Below the pieces are notes generated by a model, which saw only the letters and a program-made list of their open reading frames with translations, was not told the origin of the DNA and made no database searches. 64,000 bases of DNA from an uncultured Clostridia bacterium (GTDB lineage Bacteria; Bacillota; Clostridia; Christensenellales; Pumilibacteraceae), in the NCBI GenBank assembly GCA_934270565.1, contig CAKQPR010000009.1:1-64000 (forward strand). The letters run 5' to 3'. Positions 51,933-61,517 of this stretch are shown one piece after another. Positions within the stretch are counted from its first letter, which is position 1, and every line of letters begins with the position of its first letter. The translations under genes and the position numbers were made by a program.

Positions 51933-53216
51933 ATGGCATTTAACGGAACAAACGAAATAAAGCCGTTTTCAAAGAAAGTTTATCTGGCTTCGCCGACGAT
52001 GCACGGCGATGAATTGAAGTATATAACGGAAGCTTACGAAACGAACTGGATGTCTACTGTGGGCGCAAACATAAACGAGGTCGAGCGCATTGCCGCGGAG
52101 AAAGCGGGAATGAAATATGCCGTTGCTCTTTCGTGTTGCACCGCAGCGCTTCACTTGTGCGTAAAGTCCGCAGGTGAGAGATTATACGGTAGACCCGCGA
52201 TCGGTCACGGTGCGTTGGAAGGAAAGCGCGTGTTCTGTTCTGATATGACGTTCGACGCAACTCTGAATCCGGTAGTATACGAGGGCGGCGTTCCCGTCTT
52301 TATAGATACGGAAGCGGATTCTTGGAATATGGATCCCATCGCGCTTGAAAAGGCGTTTGAATTATATCCCGAGGTAAAACTTGTGGTCTGCGCCGAGTTG
52401 TACGGTTTTCCGAGCCGTATCGACGTAATAAAGAAGATATGCGAGCGGCACGGCGCGCTTTTGGTCGAGGACGCAGCGGAAGCTATGGGCGCGACCGTAT
52501 CGGGCAGACAATGCGGATCGTTCGGGGATTATGCGGCGATCAGTTACAACGGCAACAAGATCATCACGGGTTCGTCTGGCGGGTGCTTGCTGACTAACGA
52601 TATAGAGGTTGCGAACAAGGCGAGGAAGTGGTCCACGCAGGCGAGGGAGAACGCGCCGTGGTACCAGCACGAAGAAGTCGGCTATAACTACCGTATGAGT
52701 AACGTGATCGCGGGAGTTATACGCGGACAGTATTCGCATTTAGAGGAGCATATCGCACAGAAGAAAGCCGTATACGAGAGGTATCGCGAAGGTTTTAAGG
52801 ATCTGCCCGTAGCAATGAATCCGATTACCGACGGAACCGAGCCTAACTACTGGCTTTCAGCTATGATTATCGACGAAAAATATATGTGCAGGCAGGTACG
52901 AGACGATTCGATGGCATTGTACGCGGCGGAGAAAGGTAAAACCTGTCCGACGGAAATACTCGAAGCGATAGCGTCGATCAATGCGGAAGGACGCCCGATC
53001 TGGAAGCCTATGCATATGCAGCCGATGTACAGAATGAACGAGTTCATAACGCGCGAAGGCAGCGGCAGAGCGAAAACCAACGCGTACATAGCAGGCGGGG
53101 TTTTTGACGTCGGAGCGGATATTTTCAACAGAGGCTTGTGCTTGCCGAGCGATAACAAGATGACGGCAGAAGAGCAAGACAAGATTATAGGAATAGTAAG
53201 GGCGTGCTTCGAGTGA
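51933..53216 (+). CDS. DegT/DnrJ/EryC1/StrS-family sugar aminotransferase
   Basis: A 427-aa PLP-dependent aminotransferase. It has the N-terminal SPTMHGDELKYITEA segment of this family, the VEDAAEAMG aspartate region that binds the PLP ring nitrogen, and the PLP Schiff-base Lys209 in SYNGNKIITGSSGG. It resembles the PglE-type enzymes that aminate UDP- or dTDP-4-keto-6-deoxy sugars at C4. The gene for its matching dehydratase is not obvious: FnlA in this operon makes a different keto sugar, and RmlB at the window end could supply a dTDP-4-keto sugar. GGAAGG precedes the start. It opens the polysaccharide operon. Confidence 0.9.
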   Translation: MAFNGTNEIKPFSKKVYLASPTMHGDELKYITEAYETNWMSTVGANINEVERIAAEKAGMKYAVALSCCTAALHLCVKSAGERLYGRPAIGHGALEGKRVFCSDMTFDATLNPVVYEGGVPVFIDTEADSWNMDPIALEKAFELYPEVKLVVCAELYGFPSRIDVIKKICERHGALLVEDAAEAMGATVSGRQCGSFGDYAAISYNGNKIITGSSGGCLLTNDIEVANKARKWSTQARENAPWYQHEEVGYNYRMSNVIAGVIRGQYSHLEEHIAQKKAVYERYREGFKDLPVAMNPITDGTEPNYWLSAMIIDEKYMCRQVRDDSMALYAAEKGKTCPTEILEAIASINAEGRPIWKPMHMQPMYRMNEFITREGSGRAKTNAYIAGGVFDVGADIFNRGLCLPSDNKMTAEEQDKIIGIVRACFE

Positions 53217-53977
53217 AAGAGTTTTTCGAAAATTTAATATCATCGTGGTGGGGCATAACGATAATCTGTATCATAGCGGTCGCGCTTTGGATAACGTTGT
53301 CGGCTTTACTGTATCGACCGTTTTTCAAAAGGTTTTACGACTTTACCTTGTCGCTTGTCGCGATAATCGTGCTGTCACCGTTATTGCTGGTTCTGACGAT
53401 AGTAGGAGCGATAGCTATGGGCGGTAATCCGTTTTTCGTTCAGTTGCGCCCCGGGAAGAAGGATAAGAACGGAAACGAGAAGATTTTCAAGCTCATAAAG
53501 TTCCGTACAATGAACAACAAAAAGGACGAAAGCGGCAATCTTCTTCCCGACGAAAAACGTCTCACGAGATACGGCAAATTCTTGCGTTCGACCTCGCTTG
53601 ACGAGCTCGGCGAACTATTAAACATTCTAAAAGGCGATATGTCGATAGTCGGACCGAGACCTCTGTTGGTGAAATATTTGCCTCTATATAACGAGCGTCA
53701 ACGTTGTCGGCACAACGTTCGTCCGGGGCTTACCGGTTATGCTCAGGTGCACGGTCGGAACGCGATTTCGTGGGAAGAAAAATTCAAACTTGACGTTTAT
53801 TACGTAGAACATATGAATATGGGCTTTGACATTAAGATACTTTTTGATACAGTGTTCACTGTTTTAAACCGCAGAGGTGTAAGTAGTGAGAACAGTGCGA
53901 CAATGCAAGCTTTTAGAGGTAATGAGGACACAGAAAGCGTAAAGCAAGATTGTGAAAATATGGAGGGTAACGTATGA
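53213..53977 (+). CDS. Initiating bacterial sugar transferase (phosphoglycosyl transferase)
   Basis: A 254-aa membrane-bound enzyme that transfers a sugar-1-phosphate from a nucleotide sugar to the lipid carrier undecaprenyl phosphate, the first step of repeat-unit assembly. An N-terminal hydrophobic segment is followed by the re-entrant helix (FYDFTLSLVAIIVLSPLLL) and the catalytic domain with KFRTM, STSLDELGELLNILKGDMS and VGPRPLL. GTG 53213 overlaps the aminotransferase stop in a GTGA arrangement; GTG 53204 is an alternative. The C-terminal ~30 residues beyond VLNRRG are an AT-rich, polar tail. Confidence 0.92.
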   Translation: MKEFFENLISSWWGITIICIIAVALWITLSALLYRPFFKRFYDFTLSLVAIIVLSPLLLVLTIVGAIAMGGNPFFVQLRPGKKDKNGNEKIFKLIKFRTMNNKKDESGNLLPDEKRLTRYGKFLRSTSLDELGELLNILKGDMSIVGPRPLLVKYLPLYNERQRCRHNVRPGLTGYAQVHGRNAISWEEKFKLDVYYVEHMNMGFDIKILFDTVFTVLNRRGVSSENSATMQAFRGNEDTESVKQDCENMEGNV

Positions 53978-54954
53978 ATATTTTGATGTTAAGTGTAGGT
54001 CGTCGAGGGGAATTGCTTAAAGATTTTAAAAAATCTTTACCATTGAATTCAATACTGGTAGCAACAGACTGTAGTCCGTATGCTCCTGCGCTCTATATGG
54101 CAGATAAGCAGTATATTGTGCCATCTATTAACGATCCGAAATACATCGAGATTATTTTAAGTATATGCAAGAAAGAAAACATAAATGCCGTAACGACGTT
54201 CATTGATCCCGAAATAGAAACGCTTGCAAAGAATAGAGCGTTATTCGAAGCTATCGGGGTTGAAGTGTTGGCACCATATGAAGAAACAGCGAGAATATGT
54301 TATGACAAATTCTTGATGTATAATTTTTGCAAGAAAAATGGCATTCCTACTGTTCCTACATATGACTCTCTTGACGATTTTGATATTGCAAGAAAAAACA
54401 ACGAAATAGAATTTCCGGTATTTGTGAAACCGAGAAACGGAAGCGGAAGTGTAGGAGCAAGAAGAATATCAGATTATGAAACTTTAAAAAAGGCAATTGA
54501 AATTGACCCGACTTTGATAATACAAGAACTAATGATTGGAATTGATCTCGATGCAGATGTTTACATAGATACCATAACGCACACTGCAGTCGCGGCATTT
54601 TCGAAACGGAAATTAGAAACAAGAATAGGCGGGGCAAGCAAAACGATATCGTTCAAAGACGATAGTCTGTTTTCTTTGATTAAAAGAATTTGTCAAGTGT
54701 TTAAATTTAATGGTCCAGTTGATATGGACTTCTTTTATAAAGATGGTAAATATTATCTATCTGAAATCAACCCCCGATTCGGAGGAGCGTATCTCCACGC
54801 GTATGGATCCGGTGTTGATTTTATAAAGTTGATAGAAAAGAATTTGCAAGGTGAAGCTAATGAACCCAACTTTGGGAATTATGAAGACGGTGTAATAATG
54901 ATGATGTACGACAGCGTTGTCATTAAAAAGCAAAAAGATCTGGCAAATCGGTAA
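53974..54954 (+). CDS. ATP-grasp-domain protein of the polysaccharide operon
   Basis: A 326-aa protein with a Rossmann-like N-terminus (MNILMLSVGRRGELL), an ATP-grasp core (KFLMYNFCKKNGIPTVPTY, FPVFVKPRNGSGSVGA) and the metal-binding end SEINPRFGGAY. It resembles carbamoyl-phosphate-synthase-like ATP-grasp proteins, which make acyl-phosphate intermediates to join a carboxylate to an amine. In this operon it may attach an amino acid or other acid to the amino sugar made by the DegT enzyme, since no acetyltransferase is present. The start overlaps the preceding stop (ATGA). The gene is markedly more AT-rich than its upstream neighbours. Confidence 0.82.
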   Translation: MNILMLSVGRRGELLKDFKKSLPLNSILVATDCSPYAPALYMADKQYIVPSINDPKYIEIILSICKKENINAVTTFIDPEIETLAKNRALFEAIGVEVLAPYEETARICYDKFLMYNFCKKNGIPTVPTYDSLDDFDIARKNNEIEFPVFVKPRNGSGSVGARRISDYETLKKAIEIDPTLIIQELMIGIDLDADVYIDTITHTAVAAFSKRKLETRIGGASKTISFKDDSLFSLIKRICQVFKFNGPVDMDFFYKDGKYYLSEINPRFGGAYLHAYGSGVDFIKLIEKNLQGEANEPNFGNYEDGVIMMMYDSVVIKKQKDLANR

Positions 54955-54983
54955 TTATTTAAAAAAACTACAAACATAAAAAA

Positions 54984-56204
54984 ATGAATATTCTATTTTT
55001 AACAATGAGCAGAATAGCCTCGTTGAACGAGCATGGGATATACGAAGATTTAATGCGGGCATTTGTGCAAAACGGACATTGTGTTTATGCCGTATCACCT
55101 GCCGAGGAACGTGATGGCATATCCACTCAGATTACAGAATCGTCGAACAGACATTGTCTGTTAAGAGTGCGTACCGAAAATTTACAAAAAACAAGTTTTG
55201 TGAAAAAAGGAATTGCGACTTTGTGCATCGCTTCAAAATTTAAAAGAGCGATAGAAAAATATTTCAAAAGCATTAAATTTGATTTGATACTTTATTCTAC
55301 GCCGCCGATTACCTTATATGATACGATAAAGTATTTCAAAAAGCGTGATGGTGCACATACTGTCTTATTGTTAAAAGATATTTTTCCACAGAATGCATTA
55401 GATATAGGTGTATTGAAGCAATCGGGAATTAAAGGAGTAATTTACAGATATTTTCGAAAAAAAGAAAAATCACTTTATGGAGTCTCTGATTATATCGGCT
55501 GTATGAGTCAGGCGAACGTTGATTACATATTGACACACAATCCCGAAATTGACAGATCGACCGTAAGCATAATCCCTAACAGTATAGAACCGCAAGATGT
55601 TTGCCTGAACAAGGAAGAAAGAGACGCGATGCGCGAAAAATACGGAATTCCGCAAGATAGGACAGTATTCGTGTATGGTGGTAATTTGGGTAAGCCGCAG
55701 GGCATTCAGTTTATAATCGAATGTCTGAAATCGCAAAAATATAACGATAAAGTTTACTTCTTGATTGTCGGAGACGGCACTGAGTTCGAAAAGCTTCGTG
55801 GATTCGTAGAGACCGAAGACCCGAATAACGTTAAGTTGATGCGCCGATTACCGAAAGTTGATTTTGACACGATGATTGCCGCTTGCGATGTCGGGCTTAT
55901 ATTCCTGGATCATAGGTTTACGATACCGAATTATCCATCGAGACTTCTTTCATATATGCAAGCGGGATTGCCTGTATTAGCGTGCACCGACCCGAATACC
56001 GACGTTGGGAAAGACATTGTAGACGGGGGTTTCGGCTGGTGGTGCGAAAGCGATGATGCCGAGAATTTCAGTAAGCTTATTAATGAGATTTGTTGTTGCG
56101 ATTTAACGGAAAAGGGTAATATGGCACGGAAGTATTTAAACAATTATTTCGATGCGACTGACGGATATAGAGCAATTATAGACAAGGTAGGAGACCTCAA
56201 ATGA
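54984..56204 (+). CDS. GT4-family glycosyltransferase, WbuB-like
   Basis: A 406-aa GT-B enzyme. The donor-binding half has VYGGNLGKPQGIQFIIECL and the end of the active site carries FTIPNYPSRLLSYMQAGLPVLAC. It is similar in layout to WbuB, the transferase that adds L-FucNAc. That fits the three downstream genes, which make UDP-L-FucNAc; the acceptor would be the lipid-linked first sugar. Its start has no good Shine-Dalgarno and follows a 29-bp AT-rich gap. It is AT-rich throughout. Confidence 0.82.
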   Translation: MNILFLTMSRIASLNEHGIYEDLMRAFVQNGHCVYAVSPAEERDGISTQITESSNRHCLLRVRTENLQKTSFVKKGIATLCIASKFKRAIEKYFKSIKFDLILYSTPPITLYDTIKYFKKRDGAHTVLLLKDIFPQNALDIGVLKQSGIKGVIYRYFRKKEKSLYGVSDYIGCMSQANVDYILTHNPEIDRSTVSIIPNSIEPQDVCLNKEERDAMREKYGIPQDRTVFVYGGNLGKPQGIQFIIECLKSQKYNDKVYFLIVGDGTEFEKLRGFVETEDPNNVKLMRRLPKVDFDTMIAACDVGLIFLDHRFTIPNYPSRLLSYMQAGLPVLACTDPNTDVGKDIVDGGFGWWCESDDAENFSKLINEICCCDLTEKGNMARKYLNNYFDATDGYRAIIDKVGDLK

Positions 56205-57241
56205 GTTTATTTACAGGAAAAACACTGATGATAACCGGCGGAACGGGGAGTTTCGGGAATGCGGTTCTCAACAGGTTTCTAAAAACCGATATAGGTGAAA
56301 TCAGAATTTTTTCGCGCGACGAGAAAAAGCAAGACGATATGCGTCACGAATTTCAGGCTAAGATGCCGGACGTAGCCGAGAAGATAAAGTTTTACATCGG
56401 CGATGTGCGCGATATACAGTCTGTAAAGAACGCGATTCACGGTGTGGATTACATATTCCACGCCGCCGCACTTAAACAAGTGCCGTCCTGTGAATTTTTC
56501 CCGATCGAAGCGGTAAAGACAAATGTGCTCGGAACCGAGAATGTGCTTACGGCTGCAATCGACGAGGGAGTCGGAACGGTTATCTGTTTATCGACAGACA
56601 AAGCTGCTTATCCGGTAAACGCGATGGGGACAAGCAAGGCGATGATGGAGAAGGTTATCGTTGCAAAATCGCGCACTACAACAAAAACGAAGATATGCTG
56701 CACGAGATACGGGAACGTAATGTGCTCGCGCGGTAGCGTTATTCCGCTTTGGATCGATCAGATACGGAGCGGGCAACCGATTACTATCACGGAGCCGAAG
56801 ATGACGCGGTTTATTATGTCGCTTGACGAAGCCGTGGATCTTGTTTTGTTTGCGTTCGAGCATGGAGAGAGCGGAGATATACTTGTTCAGAAGGCGCCGG
56901 CTTGCACGATAAAAACTCAGGCCGAAGCGGTATGCGAATTGTTCGGTTCGAACAAAAACAATATCAAAATTATCGGGATTCGTCACGGAGAAAAAATGTA
57001 CGAAACTCTGTTAACGAACGAAGAATGCGCTCACGCGATAGATATGGGGAATTTCTATCGGGTTCCGTGCGACAAACGCGGATTGAATTACGATAAGTAT
57101 TTCAAACAAGGCGACACCGATAGGAACGTGCTTACCGAATTTAATTCTCACAATACACAACTACTCGATACGGAAGGCGTAAAGAGAAAGCTGCTTGAAT
57201 TAAAATACATACGCGACGAGCTTGAGAGGACAGGAAAGTGA
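56201..57241 (+). CDS. fnlA: UDP-GlcNAc 4,6-dehydratase/5-epimerase (CapE/FnlA)
   Basis: A 346-aa extended SDR that starts UDP-L-FucNAc synthesis from UDP-GlcNAc. The nucleotide-binding motif is ITGGTGSFGNAV. The catalytic stretch reads STDKAAYPVNAMGTSKAMM: Met142 stands where most SDRs have Tyr, four before Lys146, the MxxxK feature known from CapE. KQVPSCEFFPIEAVKTNVLG is also characteristic. The start overlaps the WbuB-like gene (ATGA). It is followed by fnlB and fnlC with overlaps, so the pathway genes are made together. Confidence 0.93.
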   Translation: MSLFTGKTLMITGGTGSFGNAVLNRFLKTDIGEIRIFSRDEKKQDDMRHEFQAKMPDVAEKIKFYIGDVRDIQSVKNAIHGVDYIFHAAALKQVPSCEFFPIEAVKTNVLGTENVLTAAIDEGVGTVICLSTDKAAYPVNAMGTSKAMMEKVIVAKSRTTTKTKICCTRYGNVMCSRGSVIPLWIDQIRSGQPITITEPKMTRFIMSLDEAVDLVLFAFEHGESGDILVQKAPACTIKTQAEAVCELFGSNKNNIKIIGIRHGEKMYETLLTNEECAHAIDMGNFYRVPCDKRGLNYDKYFKQGDTDRNVLTEFNSHNTQLLDTEGVKRKLLELKYIRDELERTGK

Positions 57242-58443
57242 ATGTTCTTATAACCGGAGCGAACGGGTTTATAGGAAAGAATCTGGTCGAAACATTGAAA
57301 AACGTCAGAGACGGCAAAGATCGGACCCGCAACGTTGTCATCGACGAAATATTCTGTTACGACGTCGAATCGGAAAAATCAGAACTTGCGGAGTATTGTA
57401 AGGCGGCTGATTTCGTATTTAATCTTGCCGGTGTAAACCGTCCGAAAGATCCGAGCGAATTCGAAAAAGGCAATTTTGGTTTTGCGTCGGAGCTGCTTGA
57501 AACGTTGGAAGCGAATTCCTGCAAAAGCCCCGTAATGTTGGCATCGTCCGTACAGGCTTCGCTTTCGGGAAGGTACGCAGGGAGCGAATACGGAAAGAGC
57601 AAACGCAACGGAGAACGCCTGTTTTTCGATTATGCGGAGGAAACCGGTGCGGAAGTATTTGTGTTTCGCTTTCCGAATGTGTTCGGAAAATGGTGCAGAC
57701 CGAATTATAACAGCGCCGTAGCCACGTTTTGCTACGATATCGCAAACGATCTGCCGATTACGGTAAACGACAGAAATACGGTTTTGGAACTTGCGTATAT
57801 AGACGACGTGATTGATTCGCTTATAGCGCTTTTGCGAGGAGAAACCGACAGATGCGATTACGACGGAGCGACGCCGATACCGAACGGCAACGGTAAATTC
57901 TGTCGCGTGGGTGTTACTCACAAGGTTTCGCTCGGTGAAATTGTCGATTTACTGAACGGATTTGCAAAACAGCCCGCAACGTTGCAAATGCCCGAAATCC
58001 CTTGCGGTTCGTTCGAGAAAAAACTTTATTCGACTTATCTTTCGTATTTGCCGAAAGAAAAAGTGAAATTTGTGCCTAAGTCAAATGAAGATGCCCGCGG
58101 TAGTTTTACGGAACTGTTGAAAAGTCGGAGTTGCGGACAATTTTCAGTAAACATATCCAACCCGGGAGTAACGAAAGGCGAACACTGGCATGACAGTAAA
58201 TGGGAGTTTTTTATTGTTGTGTACGGGCATGCGCTTATACAGGAAAGGAAGATAGGAACGGACGAAGTATGGAATTTCGAAGTGAGCGGGGACAAGATTG
58301 AAATCGTGCACATGTTGCCGGGATTTACCCATAATATCGTCAATCTCTCCGACAGCGAAAAACTGGTTACGCTGATGTGGGCGAATGAAAGTTTCGATCC
58401 GACAAAACCCGATACTTATTTTGAAAAGGTGGTTGAAAAATAG
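57238..58443 (+). CDS. fnlB: UDP-L-FucNAc pathway reductase with cupin domain (CapF/FnlB)
   Basis: A 401-aa bifunctional enzyme. The N-terminal SDR half has VLITGANGFIGKNLVE and the YGKSK catalytic pair near residue 120. The C-terminal cupin (from about residue 285) holds metal ligands in GEHWHDSKWEFFIVV and HMLPGFTHNI. In CapF the cupin epimerises and the SDR half reduces the FnlA product to UDP-6-deoxy-L-talose-NAc. GTG 57238 overlaps the fnlA stop (GTGA). It is full length for the family. Confidence 0.93.
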   Translation: MNVLITGANGFIGKNLVETLKNVRDGKDRTRNVVIDEIFCYDVESEKSELAEYCKAADFVFNLAGVNRPKDPSEFEKGNFGFASELLETLEANSCKSPVMLASSVQASLSGRYAGSEYGKSKRNGERLFFDYAEETGAEVFVFRFPNVFGKWCRPNYNSAVATFCYDIANDLPITVNDRNTVLELAYIDDVIDSLIALLRGETDRCDYDGATPIPNGNGKFCRVGVTHKVSLGEIVDLLNGFAKQPATLQMPEIPCGSFEKKLYSTYLSYLPKEKVKFVPKSNEDARGSFTELLKSRSCGQFSVNISNPGVTKGEHWHDSKWEFFIVVYGHALIQERKIGTDEVWNFEVSGDKIEIVHMLPGFTHNIVNLSDSEKLVTLMWANESFDPTKPDTYFEKVVEK

Positions 58444-59624
58444 TGGAAAAAGTGACCGATTATACGGGAATTAGTTTCAGAAACGACGGGAAAATCAAAC
58501 TTCTTATTGTTGTTGGAACTCGCCCCGAAATTATAAGGCTTTCGGAAGTGATAAAGAAATGTCGTAAATATTTCGACTGTATACTTGCGCACACCGGACA
58601 AAATTACGACTACAATCTGAACGGCGTTTTCTTCAAAGACCTGAAACTCGATTTACCGGACGTATATATGAATGCCGTCGGCGAAGATTTAGGAGAGACT
58701 ATCGGCAACATCATCGATTGCAGTTATAAACTGATGGAACGATTGAAGCCTGACGCATTGCTTGTTCTCGGAGACACGAACAGTTGTTTGTCGGCGATAC
58801 CCGCAAAACGTTTGCATATTCCTATTTTCCATATGGAAGCGGGGAACAGGTGTAAGGACGAGTGCTTGCCGGAAGAAACCAACCGACGCATTGTGGATAT
58901 TATATCCGACGTAAATATGGCGTACAGCGAACACGCTCGCAGATATCTCGCCGAGTGCGGGTTGCCGAAAGAGAGAACGTACGTCACCGGATCGCCTATG
59001 GCGGAAGTGTTGCGCGCAAATTTGTCTGATATCAACCGCTCCGACGTGCTCGAAAGACTGAAATTAAAGCAGGGTAAATACATTTTGCTTTCGGCGCACC
59101 GTGAGGAGAATATCGATACAGAAAAGAATTTCGTATCATTATTTACAGCAATAAACGCGCTTGCCGAAAAGTACGATATGCCGGTTTTGTATTCTTGTCA
59201 TCCGCGCAGTAGAAAGCGGCTTGAGCAAAGCAACTTTAAACTCGATCCACGCGTTGTCAGACACGAACCGCTCGGTTTTCACGATTACAACAAATTGCAG
59301 ATTAACGCGTTTGCTGTGGTTTCTGACAGCGGAACGCTCCCCGAGGAAAGTTCGTTCTTCCTTTCAATAGGGAAGCCGATTCCCGCCGTGTGTATAAGAA
59401 CGAGTACCGAACGCCCCGAAGCTCTCGATAAAGCGTGTTTCGTGCTCGCCGGCATCGATGAAAAATCGCTTCTTCAAGCAGTGGACGTTGCCGTTGCGAT
59501 GAATAAAAACGGAGACTTCGGCACGCCTGTACCCGATTATACAGACGAGTGCGTATCAAATAAAGTAGTAAAAATTATTCAAAGTTATACAGACGTGGTC
59601 AACAAGTTTGTTTGGAGAAAATAA
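58443..59624 (+). CDS. fnlC: UDP-N-acetyl-sugar 2-epimerase (CapG/FnlC)
   Basis: A 393-aa non-hydrolysing UDP-GlcNAc 2-epimerase-type enzyme, the last step to UDP-L-FucNAc. It shows the family features GTRPEIIRLSEVIK, HTGQNYDYNLNGVFFKDL, HMEAGNRCKDECLPEETNRRIVD, LLSAHREENID, and VVSDSGTLPEESSFF. The ECLPEETNR variant matches FnlC/CapG more than WecB. A GTG start at 58443 overlaps the fnlB stop by one base. Confidence 0.93.
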   Translation: MEKVTDYTGISFRNDGKIKLLIVVGTRPEIIRLSEVIKKCRKYFDCILAHTGQNYDYNLNGVFFKDLKLDLPDVYMNAVGEDLGETIGNIIDCSYKLMERLKPDALLVLGDTNSCLSAIPAKRLHIPIFHMEAGNRCKDECLPEETNRRIVDIISDVNMAYSEHARRYLAECGLPKERTYVTGSPMAEVLRANLSDINRSDVLERLKLKQGKYILLSAHREENIDTEKNFVSLFTAINALAEKYDMPVLYSCHPRSRKRLEQSNFKLDPRVVRHEPLGFHDYNKLQINAFAVVSDSGTLPEESSFFLSIGKPIPAVCIRTSTERPEALDKACFVLAGIDEKSLLQAVDVAVAMNKNGDFGTPVPDYTDECVSNKVVKIIQSYTDVVNKFVWRK

Positions 59625-59626
59625 TT

Positions 59627-60649
59627 ATGAGCGATAAAATTTTACTATCAATATGTATTACCTCTTACAATCGCGTAAAAGAACTTGAGCGTTGTTTGAG
59701 TAGTATAGATGCACCGATCGGTGATGTCGAAATAATAGTAAGTGAAGATATGTCTCCGAAACGTGAAGATATACGTAGCATGTTAAATGAGTTCGCTCAA
59801 TCGACTGAATACAGATTTGCAGCTAACTTCAACGAGGAGAACTTGGGCTATGATAGAAATCTCGCGAAGCTGATTTCGCTTGCGTCGGGAGAGTATATTT
59901 TGTTTTCAAGTGATGATGATGCGTTTAATAGGGGTAAACTGCTTGAGGTGATAGGGTTGCTTAAAGAAAACAACCCTGCCTATATGTTTACAGCATATTC
60001 CAGTACGGATACAGAAGCGCTAAATCGAAAATATAACAAAGATTTTTGCATTGAACCGAGTGAACAATCTCTTTCGAAGTATTTATATGACGGGATTCTT
60101 TTTTCCGGACTTATTTTCAAAGCCGAATATGTTAAAACGTTAATAGACAATATGGATAGATTTGTAAACACAAACTATTTTCAGGTGTACCTTTTGTCAA
60201 AAATGTTGTATAAATATGAGGGCTATTATGCACGTACAGAACTAATAAAATGTATCGGAGACGGGGATAACGGGTACGGAACCACAGAGCTTAGCAAAAA
60301 GGATCCGTTGTTAGCAGATAGAAAGAATGTTTTTTCCGATCTGAGATTTAATATAGGACTTATAAAAGTTATTCGTATTTTTGATGAAGAAGAAGGACTT
60401 CACGAGATAAAGCATTTTCAAAAAGAATACTCTTTACGTTCCTATAGAGGATTGTCACAAGCGCGCGCAATAAGCCGTAAAACAATGAAACAGTATTGGG
60501 AGAAAATGAAAGAGTTAGATATTAAATTATGTTTCCCGGCAAGGATTTATTATTGTGTTTTGTGGTTGTTCGGAAAGAAGATTTCGGATTTTATATTCGG
60601 ATTGCCCAGGAAGGTGTTATTCGCACGTCGGAGAAATGCAAATGGCTGA
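59627..60649 (+). CDS. GT2-family glycosyltransferase
   Basis: A 340-aa GT-A enzyme. It opens LLSICITSYNRVKELERCL and has the metal-binding DxD-like stretch SSDDDAFN near residue 93. A C-terminal hydrophobic, basic segment suggests membrane attachment. It should add one sugar of the repeat unit; donor and acceptor are unknown. ATG 59627 follows GGAG at a good distance, whereas an upstream TTG at 59612 lies inside fnlC. It is AT-rich. Confidence 0.87.
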   Translation: MSDKILLSICITSYNRVKELERCLSSIDAPIGDVEIIVSEDMSPKREDIRSMLNEFAQSTEYRFAANFNEENLGYDRNLAKLISLASGEYILFSSDDDAFNRGKLLEVIGLLKENNPAYMFTAYSSTDTEALNRKYNKDFCIEPSEQSLSKYLYDGILFSGLIFKAEYVKTLIDNMDRFVNTNYFQVYLLSKMLYKYEGYYARTELIKCIGDGDNGYGTTELSKKDPLLADRKNVFSDLRFNIGLIKVIRIFDEEEGLHEIKHFQKEYSLRSYRGLSQARAISRKTMKQYWEKMKELDIKLCFPARIYYCVLWLFGKKISDFIFGLPRKVLFARRRNANG

Positions 60650-61517
60650 TTTCCATATTTGTGCAGCGATTGTTACATATAATCCCGATATCGGATTACT
60701 AGAAAAAAATATATCTGCAGTTATAGATCAAGTTGAGCATTTATATATTTACGATAACGCTTCGACTAATTTGGCCGAAATTGAAAAGCTTACTGATGAT
60801 GAGAGAATAACGATTGTTAAGTCGGATTCAAATTACGGTATATCTAAAGCACTGAATGAGTTGTGCTCCATGGCACTTGAGTGTGGATATAATTGGGTGT
60901 TAACCTTGGACCACGATACCATAATTTGCAATAACTTTATAGATAATTGCCGTAGTCTAATACGAGATTGTGATTTAAAAATAGCTATTGTATGTCCCCG
61001 TGTGAAATATGTCGGTTTAGAAATAAAAGAAAAAGGAGACGTCAGTTGTAGATTTAGTCGCGTGTCTGCGTGTATGACCAGCGGATCGTTTATGTCATTG
61101 ATTGCATGGAATGAGGTCGGTGGTTTTGACGAATATATGGTTATAGATTGGGTAGATAATGATATTTGTACTAACTTTGTTTTGCATGGGTATGTTATAG
61201 TACGAAACAATCAGATTTTTATGGAGCACAAGCTAGGATCAGCTGTTAAACGAAAATTCGGATTGGTAACTTTAATAGACTATCAGTATTCGGCATTTAG
61301 AGTTTACCATATTGTAAGAAATGGCATATATTACAGGAAAAAATATCGTAAAAACATAAATCAACTGAAAATGGCTGTTATCAATTTGTTAACAAGAATA
61401 AAATTTAGGATTCTATATCGTAAAGATAAAGAGAGGTTCTATGCAATAAAGAGAGGCGTTAAGGATGGTCGTAATATGTTAGGAAAGAATTTATCGAATC
61501 GTGTGTCGTCGAAATGA
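60642..61517 (+). CDS. GT2-family glycosyltransferase, rhamnosyltransferase-like
   Basis: A 291-aa GT-A enzyme with the WbbL/RfbF-type start CAAIVTYNPDIGLLEKNI, the NYGISKALN motif, DHDT as the metal-binding motif, and GFDEYMVIDWVDND. This subfamily often transfers L-rhamnose, which would fit the RmlA/RmlB genes downstream. ATG 60642 is chosen because GGAG lies eight bases upstream; it overlaps the end of the preceding gene by 8 bp. It is AT-rich. Confidence 0.85.
   Translation: MADFHICAAIVTYNPDIGLLEKNISAVIDQVEHLYIYDNASTNLAEIEKLTDDERITIVKSDSNYGISKALNELCSMALECGYNWVLTLDHDTIICNNFIDNCRSLIRDCDLKIAIVCPRVKYVGLEIKEKGDVSCRFSRVSACMTSGSFMSLIAWNEVGGFDEYMVIDWVDNDICTNFVLHGYVIVRNNQIFMEHKLGSAVKRKFGLVTLIDYQYSAFRVYHIVRNGIYYRKKYRKNINQLKMAVINLLTRIKFRILYRKDKERFYAIKRGVKDGRNMLGKNLSNRVSSK

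Noticed and set aside
53204..53212. GTG 53204 as the start of the sugar transferase.
   Set aside because: GTG 53213 has the usual overlapping stop-start geometry and a better distance from AAGGG.
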